From positions 563,507 through 627,506 of the forward strand of contig NZ_BMXU01000002.1 of the NCBI RefSeq assembly GCF_014651915.1: a DNA stretch of 64,000 nt. Direction: 5' to 3'. The DNA is from Parvularcula lutaonensis (GTDB lineage: Bacteria > Pseudomonadota > Alphaproteobacteria > Caulobacterales > Parvularculaceae). Both the position numbers and the translations under genes were made by a program. Positions 44,147-53,339 of this stretch are shown piece by piece. The notes under the pieces are model-generated. The model was not told where the DNA came from. It searched no databases and was given only the letters and a program-made list of their open reading frames with translations. Numbering within the stretch: the first letter of the stretch is position 1; each line of letters begins with the position of its first letter.

Positions 44147-46201
44147 ATGCGTACACTGCTCAAAGGCCTTCTCGCTTCGTCAGTCCTCGTCCTTTCGGGG
44201 ACCGCTGCGGCACAGAACGGCCTCGCCAGCCTCAACTACGAAGACGCCGACCTGAAGGTGGTCGCGGCGGAGATCGCCGAGCGGACGGGCTTCAACTTCA
44301 TCCTCGACCCGCGGCTGTCTGGCCGGGTGAACATCATCTCGCCGCCCGGCGTGACCATGACCCCGGAGGAAATCTTCGAAGTCTTCCTCGCGACTCTCCA
44401 GGTCAACAACTTCACCGCCGTCCCGGCCGGTGACAGGACCTACAAGATCGTCCCGATCGAGCAGGGCAGCCGCGATGCCGGCCCCGTCGGCAATGGCGAG
44501 CTGCAGGGCGCAACGGTTACCCGGATCTTCCCGCTGGACAATGTCGATGCCCGCAACGCGGCAGGCTCCCTCCGTGGGCTGATCGGCCCGCAAGGCCTGA
44601 TCCTTCCGGTTGCTGAGAGCAACTCGCTCATTGTCGTGGACACAGGGCGCAATGTCGAGCGTGTGCGCCAGATCATCCGTACGGTCGATGTCGACGACAC
44701 GGTGGTCAAGACCGTCCGCCTCGAGAACGCCGATGCGACGAGCGTCGCCGAAACCCTCGACCGCCTGAATGCGCCGGGTAATGGCGAGAACCGCGGCGGT
44801 CGGCTTGAGGTCATTCCCACGGTCGCGACCAACCAGCTCGTTCTGCGCGGTACTGCTCGCCAGATCGCCCGTGTCCTGCCGATCGTGGAGGAACTCGACC
44901 GCACTGGCGGGGTTCGCGGGAACTTCGACGCGATCTATCTCAACCATGCCGATGGCGAGGAGCTGGTGCCGATCATCACCCAGCTTATCACCGGGCAAGC
45001 AGCACCAGCCGGTGAAGGCTCCGCCGCGGCGCCGAGCAATGGCGGCCCGATCGTCACCTTCCACCAGCCGACCAATGCGATCCTCGTCAACGCCTCGCCC
45101 GAAGCCCAGCGGACGATCCGCCAGCTCGTGTCGCAGCTCGACATTCGCCGTCCGCAGGTGATGATCGAAGCCATCGTGGTCGAAATAGCCAACAACACGG
45201 CGCGGGAGCTGGGCGTGCAGTATCTCTCCGGGGGCGACGGCCTTCCGGTCACCGCGGCAAGCTTCACGGACACCCGGCCCAATCTTCTCTCTGCGGCGGG
45301 CGCGGCCTACTTCCTTGCCGAGGACACGGACCAGACCTTCACGCGCGAAACACTGCCGGACGGAACGACGCGCGACGTGCCGGTCCAGAACCGCGACCCG
45401 AATGTCGCGGCGATCTCGGGCCAGCTTGTCACCGCGGCGGTGCAGGACCTCCTGAGCTTCAACGGCTTCCTCGCGGGCTTCGGCGACGTCACCGATGATG
45501 GCGGCGTGTACGGCGTCCTTCTCTCGGCGATCCAGTCGGACAGCCGCTCGAACGTCCTCTCCACTCCTTTCACCATGGCCCTCGACAACACCCCTGCGCG
45601 CCTCCAGGTCGGCCAGGAGATCCCGGTCGTCACAGGCGAGGCAGTGGGGACGGATTTCCAGGGCGGCTTCCGGAACATCGAGCGCCAGGATGTCGGTACG
45701 ATCCTCGAGGTGACGCCGCAGATCAATGACGGCGACGCCGTCACCCTCAAGATCAAGCTGGAAGTCAGCTCCCTGACGGCCTTCACCGCCCAGTCCGACA
45801 GCCCGATCCTTCAGAAGTCGGTGACGGAGCAGGAACTGACGGCCGACAACGGCCAGATCATCGTGGTCGGCGGGCTTGTCGACAACGACCAGCGCAACAC
45901 GGCGACCAAGGTCCCGCTGCTCGGCGACATCCCGCTTGTCGGGAACCTGTTCAAGGGCCAGAGCCGATCGGAGGAGGAGACCACGCTGATGGTCTTTATC
46001 CGTCCCACGATCGTCCGTGATGCCCGTGATGCGGATGCGGTCACGGCAAGGAAATACGATTTCGCGCGGCAGCGCCAACTCCGTGCCGAACGCCGCAAGG
46101 AAGGGCCTTCGCGCCTCGACCGCGTGAACGAAGAACTTATCGGCACCAACGGTAGCTACGTCGTGCCAGGCACCACGTCGGGCGGAGACCAGAGCAACTG
46201 A
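44147..46201 (+). CDS. gspD: Type II secretion system secretin GspD
   Basis: GspD forms the outer-membrane channel. The 684 residues start with a signal peptide (MRTLLKGLLASSVLVLSGTA, cleavage near AAA-Q), the N0 domain (LNYEDADLKVVAAEIAERTG), N1-N3 domains (ATVTRIFPLDNVDARNAAGS, TVRLENADATSVAETLDRLN, GNFDAIYLNHADGEELVPII) and the secretin core with QVMIEAIVVEIANNTARELG, RLQVGQEIPVVTGEAVGTDF and the signature VPLLGDIPLVGNLFKG. A short charged C-terminal tail follows. The gspE ATG overlaps its stop by 1 bp. Confidence 0.97.
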   Translation: MRTLLKGLLASSVLVLSGTAAAQNGLASLNYEDADLKVVAAEIAERTGFNFILDPRLSGRVNIISPPGVTMTPEEIFEVFLATLQVNNFTAVPAGDRTYKIVPIEQGSRDAGPVGNGELQGATVTRIFPLDNVDARNAAGSLRGLIGPQGLILPVAESNSLIVVDTGRNVERVRQIIRTVDVDDTVVKTVRLENADATSVAETLDRLNAPGNGENRGGRLEVIPTVATNQLVLRGTARQIARVLPIVEELDRTGGVRGNFDAIYLNHADGEELVPIITQLITGQAAPAGEGSAAAPSNGGPIVTFHQPTNAILVNASPEAQRTIRQLVSQLDIRRPQVMIEAIVVEIANNTARELGVQYLSGGDGLPVTAASFTDTRPNLLSAAGAAYFLAEDTDQTFTRETLPDGTTRDVPVQNRDPNVAAISGQLVTAAVQDLLSFNGFLAGFGDVTDDGGVYGVLLSAIQSDSRSNVLSTPFTMALDNTPARLQVGQEIPVVTGEAVGTDFQGGFRNIERQDVGTILEVTPQINDGDAVTLKIKLEVSSLTAFTAQSDSPILQKSVTEQELTADNGQIIVVGGLVDNDQRNTATKVPLLGDIPLVGNLFKGQSRSEEETTLMVFIRPTIVRDARDADAVTARKYDFARQRQLRAERRKEGPSRLDRVNEELIGTNGSYVVPGTTSGGDQSN

Positions 46202-47724
46202 TGAGCGAAACCGCGACCATCGACACTCCGCACACCGAAGACGTGCCGCGCTTTGCCTATGCTTTCGCGAAAGAACAGGGCCTGATCCTGCTGGAGAGCG
46301 AGGGCAGCGAGGCCGTGATCGGTCGCCGGGAAAGCGATGAAGCGCTTGCCCCCATGGTTCTTGTCGAGGCGCGCCGCGCCGCCGGGAAGCCTGTGCGCTT
46401 CGAAACCCTGCCGCATAAAGTGTTCGAGCGCCGGTTGTCCGAGATCTACTCCGTCGAGGGCCTGTCTGCCGCGACATTCGAGGAAGATGATGGGGTCGAG
46501 GATCTCTCCACCCTCGCGGAAGGCCTGCCCGAGACAGCCGACCTTCTCGATACCGAGGATGACGCGCCGGTCATCCGCCTCATCAATGCGCTGGTGGCCG
46601 AAGCGATCAAGACCCGCGCATCCGACATTCACGTCGAGCCCTACGAAACCGCGCTTTCCATCCGGCTACGGATCGACGGCGTGCTGCGCGAGGTGCTGAG
46701 CCTGCCGCAGAAGCTGACGCCCGTGCTGACCAGCCGGGTGAAGGTCATGGCCCGCCTCGACATCGCCGAGAAGCGCGTGCCGCAAGATGGCCGGATCTCG
46801 CTGGCCATGGGCGGCCGGCTGGTGGATGTGCGTGTGTCGACGCTGCCCAGCCGTTTCGGCGAGCGGATCGTTATGCGCCTTCTCGACAAGGAGCAGGCGC
46901 AGCTCGACCTCGATGCTCTTGGGATGCCGCAGGCCCTGCGGGACCGTTTCGAGAAAGTGCTCCGTAAGCCGAACGGGGTGATCCTCGTCACCGGCCCGAC
47001 GGGGTCGGGCAAGACGACAACTCTTTATGCCGCGCTGACGTTGCTGAATGATCCCGGTGTCAACATCCTCACCGTCGAGGACCCTGTCGAATACGCGCTC
47101 GAAGGTATCGGCCAGACCCAAGTGAACAACAAGGTCGGGATGAGCTTCGCCACCGGACTGCGTGCGATCCTCCGTCAGGACCCGGACATTGTCATGGTCG
47201 GCGAAATCCGTGACGTGGAAACGGCGCAGATCGCCGTGCAGGCTTCGCTGACCGGCCACCTCGTCCTCTCGACGATCCACACCAACTCGGCCATCGGCGC
47301 CGTGACGCGCCTGCGCGACATGGGCGTCGAGCCATTCCTCCTTTCACCGACGATTGCCGGTGTGCTGGCCCAGCGGCTCGTCCGGCGCCTTTGCGACCAC
47401 TGCAAGGAGCCCTACAGCCCCGACAAGCTCGAGCGCGATATGCTCGGTATACAGAAGGGCGACGTACGGGAGATCTACCGGCCCAAGGGCTGTCCGGCCT
47501 GCAACGGCACCGGCTATGAAGGCCGGGTCGGCCTCTACGAGCTGGTGGTGGTCGGCGAAGACCTGCGCAAGCTGATCCACGATGATGCCGGGGAACAGGA
47601 GATGCGCGCCGTCGCCTTCCGCGACGTGCCGACCCTCGCCGAGAGCGGCTACCAGCATGTGATCGAGGGCAGGACCTCGCTCGCTGAAGTCCTGCGTGTG
47701 GTGCAGGAGCAGGAGGCGCCGTGA
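46201..47724 (+). CDS. gspE: Type II secretion system ATPase GspE
   Basis: GspE is the cytoplasmic ATPase that drives pseudopilus assembly. The 507 residues include an N-terminal domain with FETLPHKVFERRLSEIYSVE, then the RecA-like ATPase: Walker A TGPTGSGKTTTLYAALTLLN, Asp box ILTVEDPVEYALEGIGQTQV, Walker B RQDPDIVMVGEIRDVETAQI and His box GHLVLSTIHTNSAIGAVTRL. The tetracysteine zinc motif of GspE is present as RLCDHCKEPYSPD and GCPACNGTGYEGRVG. TGATG overlap with gspD, GTGA overlap with gspF. Confidence 0.97.
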   Translation: MSETATIDTPHTEDVPRFAYAFAKEQGLILLESEGSEAVIGRRESDEALAPMVLVEARRAAGKPVRFETLPHKVFERRLSEIYSVEGLSAATFEEDDGVEDLSTLAEGLPETADLLDTEDDAPVIRLINALVAEAIKTRASDIHVEPYETALSIRLRIDGVLREVLSLPQKLTPVLTSRVKVMARLDIAEKRVPQDGRISLAMGGRLVDVRVSTLPSRFGERIVMRLLDKEQAQLDLDALGMPQALRDRFEKVLRKPNGVILVTGPTGSGKTTTLYAALTLLNDPGVNILTVEDPVEYALEGIGQTQVNNKVGMSFATGLRAILRQDPDIVMVGEIRDVETAQIAVQASLTGHLVLSTIHTNSAIGAVTRLRDMGVEPFLLSPTIAGVLAQRLVRRLCDHCKEPYSPDKLERDMLGIQKGDVREIYRPKGCPACNGTGYEGRVGLYELVVVGEDLRKLIHDDAGEQEMRAVAFRDVPTLAESGYQHVIEGRTSLAEVLRVVQEQEAP

Positions 47725-48935
47725 CCGCGTTCCGCTACGAGGCTGTCGACGCCGCGGGCAGGAAGAAACGCGGCACCGTCGAGGCGGAGAACCTCCGCCG
47801 TGCACGGAGAGAAGTGATTGCCTCGGGCCTCACGCCCCTCTCGGTGGGCGAGGCGCAGGAGCGGGCCTTCATCCAGATCCGCCGCGGGCCGCCGCCGCCG
47901 AAGAAAGCCGATGTGATTGCCGCGACGCGCCAGCTTGCCACCCTCGTCGAAGCGGCGATGCCCCTTGAGGAGGCACTCGCCGCCGTCGCGCAACAGATGG
48001 AAGGCACGGTCATGGCACGGGTCCTGACAGCCGTGCGCGGACGGGTGATCGAAGGCTGGCGCATGAGCAAGGCGCTGGGCGAGCATCCCAAGGCCTTCAG
48101 CCCGCTCTATCGCGGCATCGTTGCCTCGGGCGAGACGTCGGGCGATCTCGGCGCAGTCCTCTCGCGCCTTGCGGATATGCAGGAGCGCAACCAGCAGATG
48201 GCGCAGAAGGCGCAGCAGGCGCTCATCTATCCGGCCTGTATCTTCGTCGTCGCCATCGGTGTCGTCTGGGCCCTGATGAGTTTCGTCGTGCCGCGCATGG
48301 TCGAGCAGTTCAGCCGCATGGACGGCGTCGAGCTCCCCCTGCCGACTCGGCTCGTGATCGGCGCGTCGGAGTTCATCACCAACTGGGGCTGGCTGGCGGC
48401 ATTGATCGTTCTGCTGATGGGCGTTGGCTATTGGCAGGCGAGGAAGCGCGAAGGGGCACGACTCCTGCTCGACCGCTGGACCCTGAAGGTTCCCGTGCTC
48501 GGCCCTCTCATGCGGGAGCTTGATGCCGCGCGTTTCGCCCGGACGCTGTCGACACTCTTCGCAGCAGGCGCGCCGCTTCTCGAAGCGCTGGAGGGCGCCC
48601 GCCGGACACTGACCAACAGCTATATCCAGAAGGAAATCGGCACCGCCGTGAACGCCGTCCGCGAGGGCGCGAGCCTTGCTGTCGCGATCCGCCGGGCGGC
48701 AGTGTTCCCGCCCATCATGGCCTCGATGATCGCAGCGGGTGAGCGTTCGGGCGCGCTGCCGGACATGCTCTCGCGCACGGCGACCCAGATGGAGGGGAGC
48801 TTCGAGACGGCTACGGCAACGGCGCTTCGGCTTCTGGAACCGGCGGTCATCGTGCTTCTCGGCTTGATTGTCATGCTTATTGTCTTGTCGATCATGCTAC
48901 CGATCCTGCAGATCAATAACATGGCGCTCGGATAA
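47721..48935 (+). CDS. gspF: Type II secretion system inner-membrane platform protein GspF
   Basis: GspF is the multi-pass platform protein. The 404 residues start MTAFRYEAVDAAGRKKRGTV, a canonical GspF N-terminus, and contain two tandem T2SS-F domains (TRQLATLVEAAMPLEEALAA, and later ARFARTLSTLFAAGAPLLEA) with TM helices PACIFVVAIGVVWALMSFVV, LAALIVLLMGVGYWQ and ILLGLIVMLIVLSIMLPIL-type segments. It starts at GTG overlapping the gspE stop by 4 bp. Confidence 0.96.
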   Translation: MTAFRYEAVDAAGRKKRGTVEAENLRRARREVIASGLTPLSVGEAQERAFIQIRRGPPPPKKADVIAATRQLATLVEAAMPLEEALAAVAQQMEGTVMARVLTAVRGRVIEGWRMSKALGEHPKAFSPLYRGIVASGETSGDLGAVLSRLADMQERNQQMAQKAQQALIYPACIFVVAIGVVWALMSFVVPRMVEQFSRMDGVELPLPTRLVIGASEFITNWGWLAALIVLLMGVGYWQARKREGARLLLDRWTLKVPVLGPLMRELDAARFARTLSTLFAAGAPLLEALEGARRTLTNSYIQKEIGTAVNAVREGASLAVAIRRAAVFPPIMASMIAAGERSGALPDMLSRTATQMEGSFETATATALRLLEPAVIVLLGLIVMLIVLSIMLPILQINNMALG

Positions 48936-48947
48936 CAGGTGATGCTT

Positions 48948-49379
48948 ATGAAAAAGAACGAAAAACAGCGCGGCCTGACGCTCGTCGAACTGATGGTGGT
49001 GATCGTCATCATCGGCCTCATCTCGGGCATCGTGGTTTTCAACGTGCTGCCTGCGGCGGACAAGGCCGCGGTTTCGACGGCACGGACCGATATCAAGCGC
49101 CTGCAAACCGCGCTGACTCAGTACCGGCTCGACAACCAGAGCTACCCCACCCAGGCACAGGGCCTTGAAGCCCTGGTCGAGATGCCGCGTGGCCTGCGCC
49201 GTCCGGAGCGCTACCAGACCGGCGGCTACATCCAGTCGCTGCCGGAAGATCCGTGGGGCAATCCTTATGTCTACATCTATCCTGGCGAGTTCGGTGAGTT
49301 CGATATCGTCTCTTATGGACGCGACGGCCGCCCGGGCGGGGAGGGCCTCGATGCCGATATCGGCTCCTGGGAGAACTGA
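48948..49379 (+). CDS. gspG: Type II secretion system major pseudopilin GspG
   Basis: GspG is the major pseudopilin. From ATG 48948, with AGG eight bases upstream, it has 143 residues (usual length). The leader MKKNEKQRG is cleaved before LTLVELMVVIVIIGLISGIV, with Glu at +5. The calcium-binding C-terminal region is recognisable in DPWGNPYVYIYPGEFGEFDI and SYGRDGRPGGEGLDADIGSW. It overlaps gspH by 29 bp. Start codons at 48939 and 48942 in frame are less well placed. Confidence 0.96.
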   Translation: MKKNEKQRGLTLVELMVVIVIIGLISGIVVFNVLPAADKAAVSTARTDIKRLQTALTQYRLDNQSYPTQAQGLEALVEMPRGLRRPERYQTGGYIQSLPEDPWGNPYVYIYPGEFGEFDIVSYGRDGRPGGEGLDADIGSWEN

Positions 49380-49875
49380 AGCCGGCCTCACGCTGGTCGA
49401 GCTTCTCGTGGTCATGCTCATCATCGGCATGACCGCCGGGATTGTCATTTTTGCGGTACCGCGGGGCCAGTCAGATCTCGCCAAGGCATCCCTGCAGGTC
49501 GAGCGCGATATCGCCGCGCTGCGGGAGGCGGCGGTGGCGGAAGTCGCGCTCTACGGTGTACGGACAATGCCAAGGGGCTACGTCCTTTACAAGGCCGAGG
49601 AAGGTGCGTGGTCGGAGCTTGCCGTGCGTGAGCTGCCGCGCAGCGTCGATCTCGAACTGAAGCCCGAGGGCGGCTGGGAACTCGAGGAGCACCGGGGAGA
49701 GATCCCGCTGGGGATCCCTCCGGCCGATGATGACGACGCGCCCAAGGAACCGGAGGTGGTCTTTGGGCCTGAGGGTTCGGTGACGCCGTTCTCCGTCAAG
49801 CTCAGTGACGGCCGCCGCGATGCAGAGATCCGTGTCGGCCCCTTTGGCGAACTCGTGGAGGAAGGCGATGCGTGA
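49351..49875 (+). CDS. gspH: Type II secretion system minor pseudopilin GspH
   Basis: From ATG 49351, with GGAGGG six bases upstream, the product has 174 residues. The leader MPISAPGRTEAG is cleaved before LTLVELLVVMLIIGMTAGIV, with Glu at +5. The body carries a low-complexity acidic loop (PADDDDAPKEPEVVFGPEGS) and ends DAEIRVGPFGELVEE, similar to other GspH proteins. It overlaps gspG by 29 bp and gspI by 8 bp. The open frame extends upstream to 49165 inside gspG, but that part is a shadow. Confidence 0.9.
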   Translation: MPISAPGRTEAGLTLVELLVVMLIIGMTAGIVIFAVPRGQSDLAKASLQVERDIAALREAAVAEVALYGVRTMPRGYVLYKAEEGAWSELAVRELPRSVDLELKPEGGWELEEHRGEIPLGIPPADDDDAPKEPEVVFGPEGSVTPFSVKLSDGRRDAEIRVGPFGELVEEGDA

Positions 49876-50239
49876 CCAGAAGGGCCTGACGCTCATCGAA
49901 GTGCTTGTCGCGCTTGCCGTGCTCTCGTCCATCGTCGGCTCGATCCTCGTCTTGATCGGCCAACACACGCGGCACGCCGCCGCCATCGAAGAGCGCGCTC
50001 TGGCACGGATCGTGGCGGAGAATGCTATGGTCGCTTATGTCGCGGCCAAGCGGTCCGGTCAGCCTGCGGACCTTTCCGGCGAGGAAGAGATCGCGGGGCG
50101 TGCCTTCACCTACGTCATCGACCGCAGCCCTGCGCCGCTCGAGGGCTTCGAAACCGTCGAGACCAATGTCCGCATCGGCCGCGACGGGCAGGTTCTCGCC
50201 ACCCTTTCGACCCTCCGGGCCGTGGAGGGTCTTGAGTGA
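49868..50239 (+). CDS. gspI: Type II secretion system minor pseudopilin GspI
   Basis: From ATG 49868, with GGAGG upstream, the product has 123 residues, the usual size. The leader MRDQKG is cleaved before LTLIEVLVALAVLSSIVGSI, with Glu at +5. The C-terminal half (VIDRSPAPLEGFETVETNVR) matches the GspI globular fold. GspI, J and K form the tip of the pseudopilus. It overlaps gspH by 8 bp and gspJ by 4 bp (GTGA). Confidence 0.92.
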   Translation: MRDQKGLTLIEVLVALAVLSSIVGSILVLIGQHTRHAAAIEERALARIVAENAMVAYVAAKRSGQPADLSGEEEIAGRAFTYVIDRSPAPLEGFETVETNVRIGRDGQVLATLSTLRAVEGLE

Positions 50240-50853
50240 AACAGCGCGGCCTTACCCTCGTCGAAGTGCTCATCGCCCTCGGCATCTTCTCCGCCGTGAG
50301 CGCCATTGGCATGGCCGCGATGAGCATTGCTGCCAATGGCTCGCGCCAGCTGGAAGAGGTGATGGACCGCACGGGCGAGATCGAGCGCTTCAGGACGCTG
50401 ATCCGTGCAGACCTCTATCTGTTCACGGACCGTCTTGTCTTCGAGGCCGATACCGACCGCAAGCGGCCTTCGCTGGTTGGCGGGGAGGCGCTGGACGAGA
50501 TTCTCGATACGCGGGGTGAAGAGCCGCTCCTCGCGCTCGTCCGTTCGGGCTGGTCGAACCCCGGCGCACGGGAACCGCGGGCCGAGCTCCAGGCCGTCAC
50601 CTATCTCGAGCGCGATGGCGACCTGATCCGCAGGACCCGGCCCTATCTCGATGCGGTCAAAGATACCCCGAGCCGTGACGAAGTGCTGGTTTCGGGGGTC
50701 GAGGATGTCGAGATAGCGTTCCTCTTCGAGGGTCGCTGGGAGCCCGAAGTCGGGCGGTTCGAAAGCACTCGGCCGGAGGCCGTGCGGCTTCGCTTCACCC
50801 ACCCGGTCTATGACGAGATGGAGCACATTTTCCTGATCGGAGGCGGCGTATGA
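50236..50853 (+). CDS. gspJ: Type II secretion system minor pseudopilin GspJ
   Basis: The 205 residues begin with a very short leader MKQRG before LTLVEVLIALGIFSAVSAIG, with Glu at +5. Further family segments are ELQAVTYLERDGDLIRRTRP and VEDVEIAFLFEGRWEPEVGR. GspJ is a pseudopilus tip protein. The start is GTG overlapping gspI by 4 bp; gspK overlaps its end by 4 bp (ATGA). Confidence 0.93.
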   Translation: MKQRGLTLVEVLIALGIFSAVSAIGMAAMSIAANGSRQLEEVMDRTGEIERFRTLIRADLYLFTDRLVFEADTDRKRPSLVGGEALDEILDTRGEEPLLALVRSGWSNPGAREPRAELQAVTYLERDGDLIRRTRPYLDAVKDTPSRDEVLVSGVEDVEIAFLFEGRWEPEVGRFESTRPEAVRLRFTHPVYDEMEHIFLIGGGV

Positions 50854-51818
50854 GCCGAGGGCAGCGCGGCACGGCGCTTCTTACCGTGCTCCTCCTGACG
50901 GCGACCCTCGCGGTCCTTGCCATCGGCATGACCGAGCTGATGACCCGCTCGCTCAACCGCACCATCGCGGCAGAGAGCAGGGACCAGGCCTTCTGGGCCA
51001 TTGCGGGGCTCGAGACGGCGGCGCTGAAGATCATCAAGGAGCAGGGCGACGCGATTGACCTGCCAACAGCGCCGCTTTTCCAGCAGCCCGTCATCATCCC
51101 GTTCGAGGGGGGAACGGCGACCATCCGCTTCAGCGATGCCAGCAACTGCTTCAACATCAACGACCTTGTCGCTCCGGGTGAAGACGGCCTCGTGGCCGAT
51201 GAAGCGGCGATGGAGCGGTTCGCGGATTTGGTACAGAGCCTCGGCGCGAACCGTTCGGCGGGACAGCAGCTGGCCGCGCGCGCCGCGGACTTCGTCGATT
51301 TTGACACGCGCCCGCTGCCCGGCGGCTTCGAAGACTATGATTACACACGCCATTCAGTGCCCTACAGGACGCCGCGCGGTCTCTTGGCTTCTGTCAGTGA
51401 ATTAAGGGCGATCGCAGGATTTTCGCGCGATGTTTATGCCCTTCTGGCACCGAGGCTCTGTGCCCTGCCGATCGACGGAGTTCAAATGCTGAACGTCAAC
51501 ACGCTGACGCCCGATGACGCCCCGCTGCTGCAGGGCGCGCTGGGTGATGCCCTGACAAGATCGGCGGCGGAGCAGGTGATCGCGCAGAAGCCCGAAACCG
51601 GCTGGGAAGACGTCGGAACCTTTCTCAACCAGCCGCTGCTTGCAGGCACCGAGCTGCCCAATCACGCCGCCAGCATGTTGACGACGACGAGCGAGCTGAT
51701 CGCCATGGAGATCCTTCTCGAAGTCCCCTCGGGCCGCATGCGGCAGGAGAGCCTGATCTGGCGCAAGGCCGGTGTGACGCGGGTGATCGAGCGCAGCGTC
51801 GGAGAGCGCCTGCCATGA
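50850..51818 (+). CDS. gspK: Type II secretion system minor pseudopilin GspK
   Basis: GspK caps the pseudopilus tip. The 322 residues have leader MSRGQRG before TALLTVLLLTATLAVLAIGM; the usual Glu at +5 is absent, as is normal for GspK. The alpha domain inserted in the fold and two helix-hairpin-like segments follow (TLTPDDAPLLQGALGDALTR). FSDASNCFNINDLV is typical of the family. ATGA overlaps with both neighbours. Confidence 0.94.
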   Translation: MSRGQRGTALLTVLLLTATLAVLAIGMTELMTRSLNRTIAAESRDQAFWAIAGLETAALKIIKEQGDAIDLPTAPLFQQPVIIPFEGGTATIRFSDASNCFNINDLVAPGEDGLVADEAAMERFADLVQSLGANRSAGQQLAARAADFVDFDTRPLPGGFEDYDYTRHSVPYRTPRGLLASVSELRAIAGFSRDVYALLAPRLCALPIDGVQMLNVNTLTPDDAPLLQGALGDALTRSAAEQVIAQKPETGWEDVGTFLNQPLLAGTELPNHAASMLTTTSELIAMEILLEVPSGRMRQESLIWRKAGVTRVIERSVGERLP

Positions 51819-52885
51819 GCCTGATCGTTTTTCTGTCGCCCGATGACCCCTCACGCGCGCTGTTCTGGATCGACCAGGAACAGGGCCATGAAGGTGCGGA
51901 CACGCCGCTTGCCGCGCTGGCGGAGCGGGTCCAGTCCAATCCCAGAGCCTCGGTCTGCCTTGCACTGCCCGGCGAGGCAGCGCTGACGCGCAGCCTGAAC
52001 CTGCCGATGAAGAACCGCCGGGATATCGAGCGAGCGGCGGGCCTGATGATCGACGACCAGCAGGCCGCACCGATTGAAGGCCGGGTCATCGCCTTCGGGC
52101 CTGCAACGGACGGCAAGCGCCTCGTGACAGCATTGCCCCGCCGGACGATCGAGCTCGGCCTCACCGCGGCCGAAGAGGTCGGTCTCGATCCTGACATTCT
52201 CACCACGGATCATGCGCTGCTGCCTGCCATCAGCGAAGGGGCAGCCGTCCTCGGCCTCGGCGAGCGCTCGGCGGTTCGCACCGAGGAAGGTGCGTTCACG
52301 GCCGAAGCTGGTTTCGCCGATGCCGTCCTCGAAGGGCAGGAGATACGGCGAGTAGGCCTCAAGGACCTCGATCCGGCGCAAGCGCCGAACTTCCGCACGG
52401 GCATGTTTGCCAAGCGGCGGCCGATGCCCGATCTGCGTCCCTATCTCCTGGCGGCAAGCCTCGCCGTCATCGCCGGCGCCATCTTCCTGATTGGCAGCCT
52501 GACCGAAGGGGTTCGCTACGCCTCTGCCGCCGCGGAGAAGCGCGACGCTGCCGAAACCAATTTCGCTCGCGCCTTCCCCGGAACGCCCGTGCTGGACATG
52601 GAGCGCCAGGTCAGGAACCGCAGGGTGACTGGTCCGACCTCGGACTTCCTGCCCCTGACTGCCGTCCTCGCAGAGGTGCTGGAGGACCAGGAGACCACCT
52701 TCCTGCAATCGCTGACCTATAGTGAAGACGGCCAGCTGACGGCGGAGCTTGTCTTTGCGTCCTTTAGCGACCTCGAACTCGTCACGGCAGACCTCGCCGA
52801 TCGCGGCGTGCAGATCGAGGAAGGCGCAGACGCCCGCAGCGAAGACGGCGCTTTCGTCACCCGCCTGTTCCTGAGGGCTTCATAG
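51815..52885 (+). CDS. gspL: Type II secretion system protein GspL
   Basis: GspL binds GspE in the cytoplasm and GspM at the membrane. The 356 residues have an actin-like cytoplasmic domain (about 1-205, with ARAACLALPGEAALTRSL-like segment and RAAGLMIDDQQAAPIEGRVI), one TM near 208-230 (LLAASLAVIAGAIFLIGSLT) and a periplasmic ferredoxin-like domain at the end (TTFLQSLTYSEDGQLTAELV). It overlaps gspK by 4 bp and abuts gspM. Confidence 0.92.
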   Translation: MSLIVFLSPDDPSRALFWIDQEQGHEGADTPLAALAERVQSNPRASVCLALPGEAALTRSLNLPMKNRRDIERAAGLMIDDQQAAPIEGRVIAFGPATDGKRLVTALPRRTIELGLTAAEEVGLDPDILTTDHALLPAISEGAAVLGLGERSAVRTEEGAFTAEAGFADAVLEGQEIRRVGLKDLDPAQAPNFRTGMFAKRRPMPDLRPYLLAASLAVIAGAIFLIGSLTEGVRYASAAAEKRDAAETNFARAFPGTPVLDMERQVRNRRVTGPTSDFLPLTAVLAEVLEDQETTFLQSLTYSEDGQLTAELVFASFSDLELVTADLADRGVQIEEGADARSEDGAFVTRLFLRAS

Positions 52886-53338
52886 ATGCTCGACCGTTAC
52901 CGCAGTCTCAGCCAACGCGAGCAGATGCTCATAGCCGTCCTCGGCGCCCTCGCGGCTCTCCTGGTGCTGATTTACGGGATCATTTTTCCCATTCTCGGTT
53001 TCGAGCGCCAGAGCATGGCGAATTTCCGTGAAGCGGCGCGCCTCGCGGCTTTGACCGAGGGGCTCGAAGCGCCCGGCGTCGAAAGTGCCGATGACCGCGC
53101 CCTGCGTTCAGTGGTGACCGAAGCGGCCGAGCGCCAGGGGATTTCCTATACCCGGATCAGCAACACACCTGACGGCCGGATCGAGCTCGACATCAACGGG
53201 ACGGCTTCGGAGGATTTCTTCGCATGGCTCGCAAATCTCGAAGCGGAGAGCGGCATCGTCGTGACCTCGGCCTTCGTCACGCCGGGCGAAGCGCCTGGTA
53301 CGGTCGAGGCCCGGATCACCCTCGGCCGGGGGCAGTAA
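52886..53338 (+). CDS. gspM: Type II secretion system protein GspM
   Basis: The 150 residues start MLDRYRSLSQREQMLIAVLG, the usual short cytoplasmic GspM start, then a TM helix (LAALLVLIYGIIFPILGFER) and a periplasmic ferredoxin-like domain (SYTRISNTPDGRIELDINGT, FFAWLANLEAESGIVVTSAF). It begins at the base after the gspL stop and is followed 1 bp later by gspN. Confidence 0.92.
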   Translation: MLDRYRSLSQREQMLIAVLGALAALLVLIYGIIFPILGFERQSMANFREAARLAALTEGLEAPGVESADDRALRSVVTEAAERQGISYTRISNTPDGRIELDINGTASEDFFAWLANLEAESGIVVTSAFVTPGEAPGTVEARITLGRGQ

Positions 53339-53339
53339 C

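Noticed and set aside
44180-46477. Minus-strand frame of about 765 codons opposite gspD
   Set aside because: Antisense shadow of the secretin gene; low-complexity Arg/Asp-rich translation and no start context.
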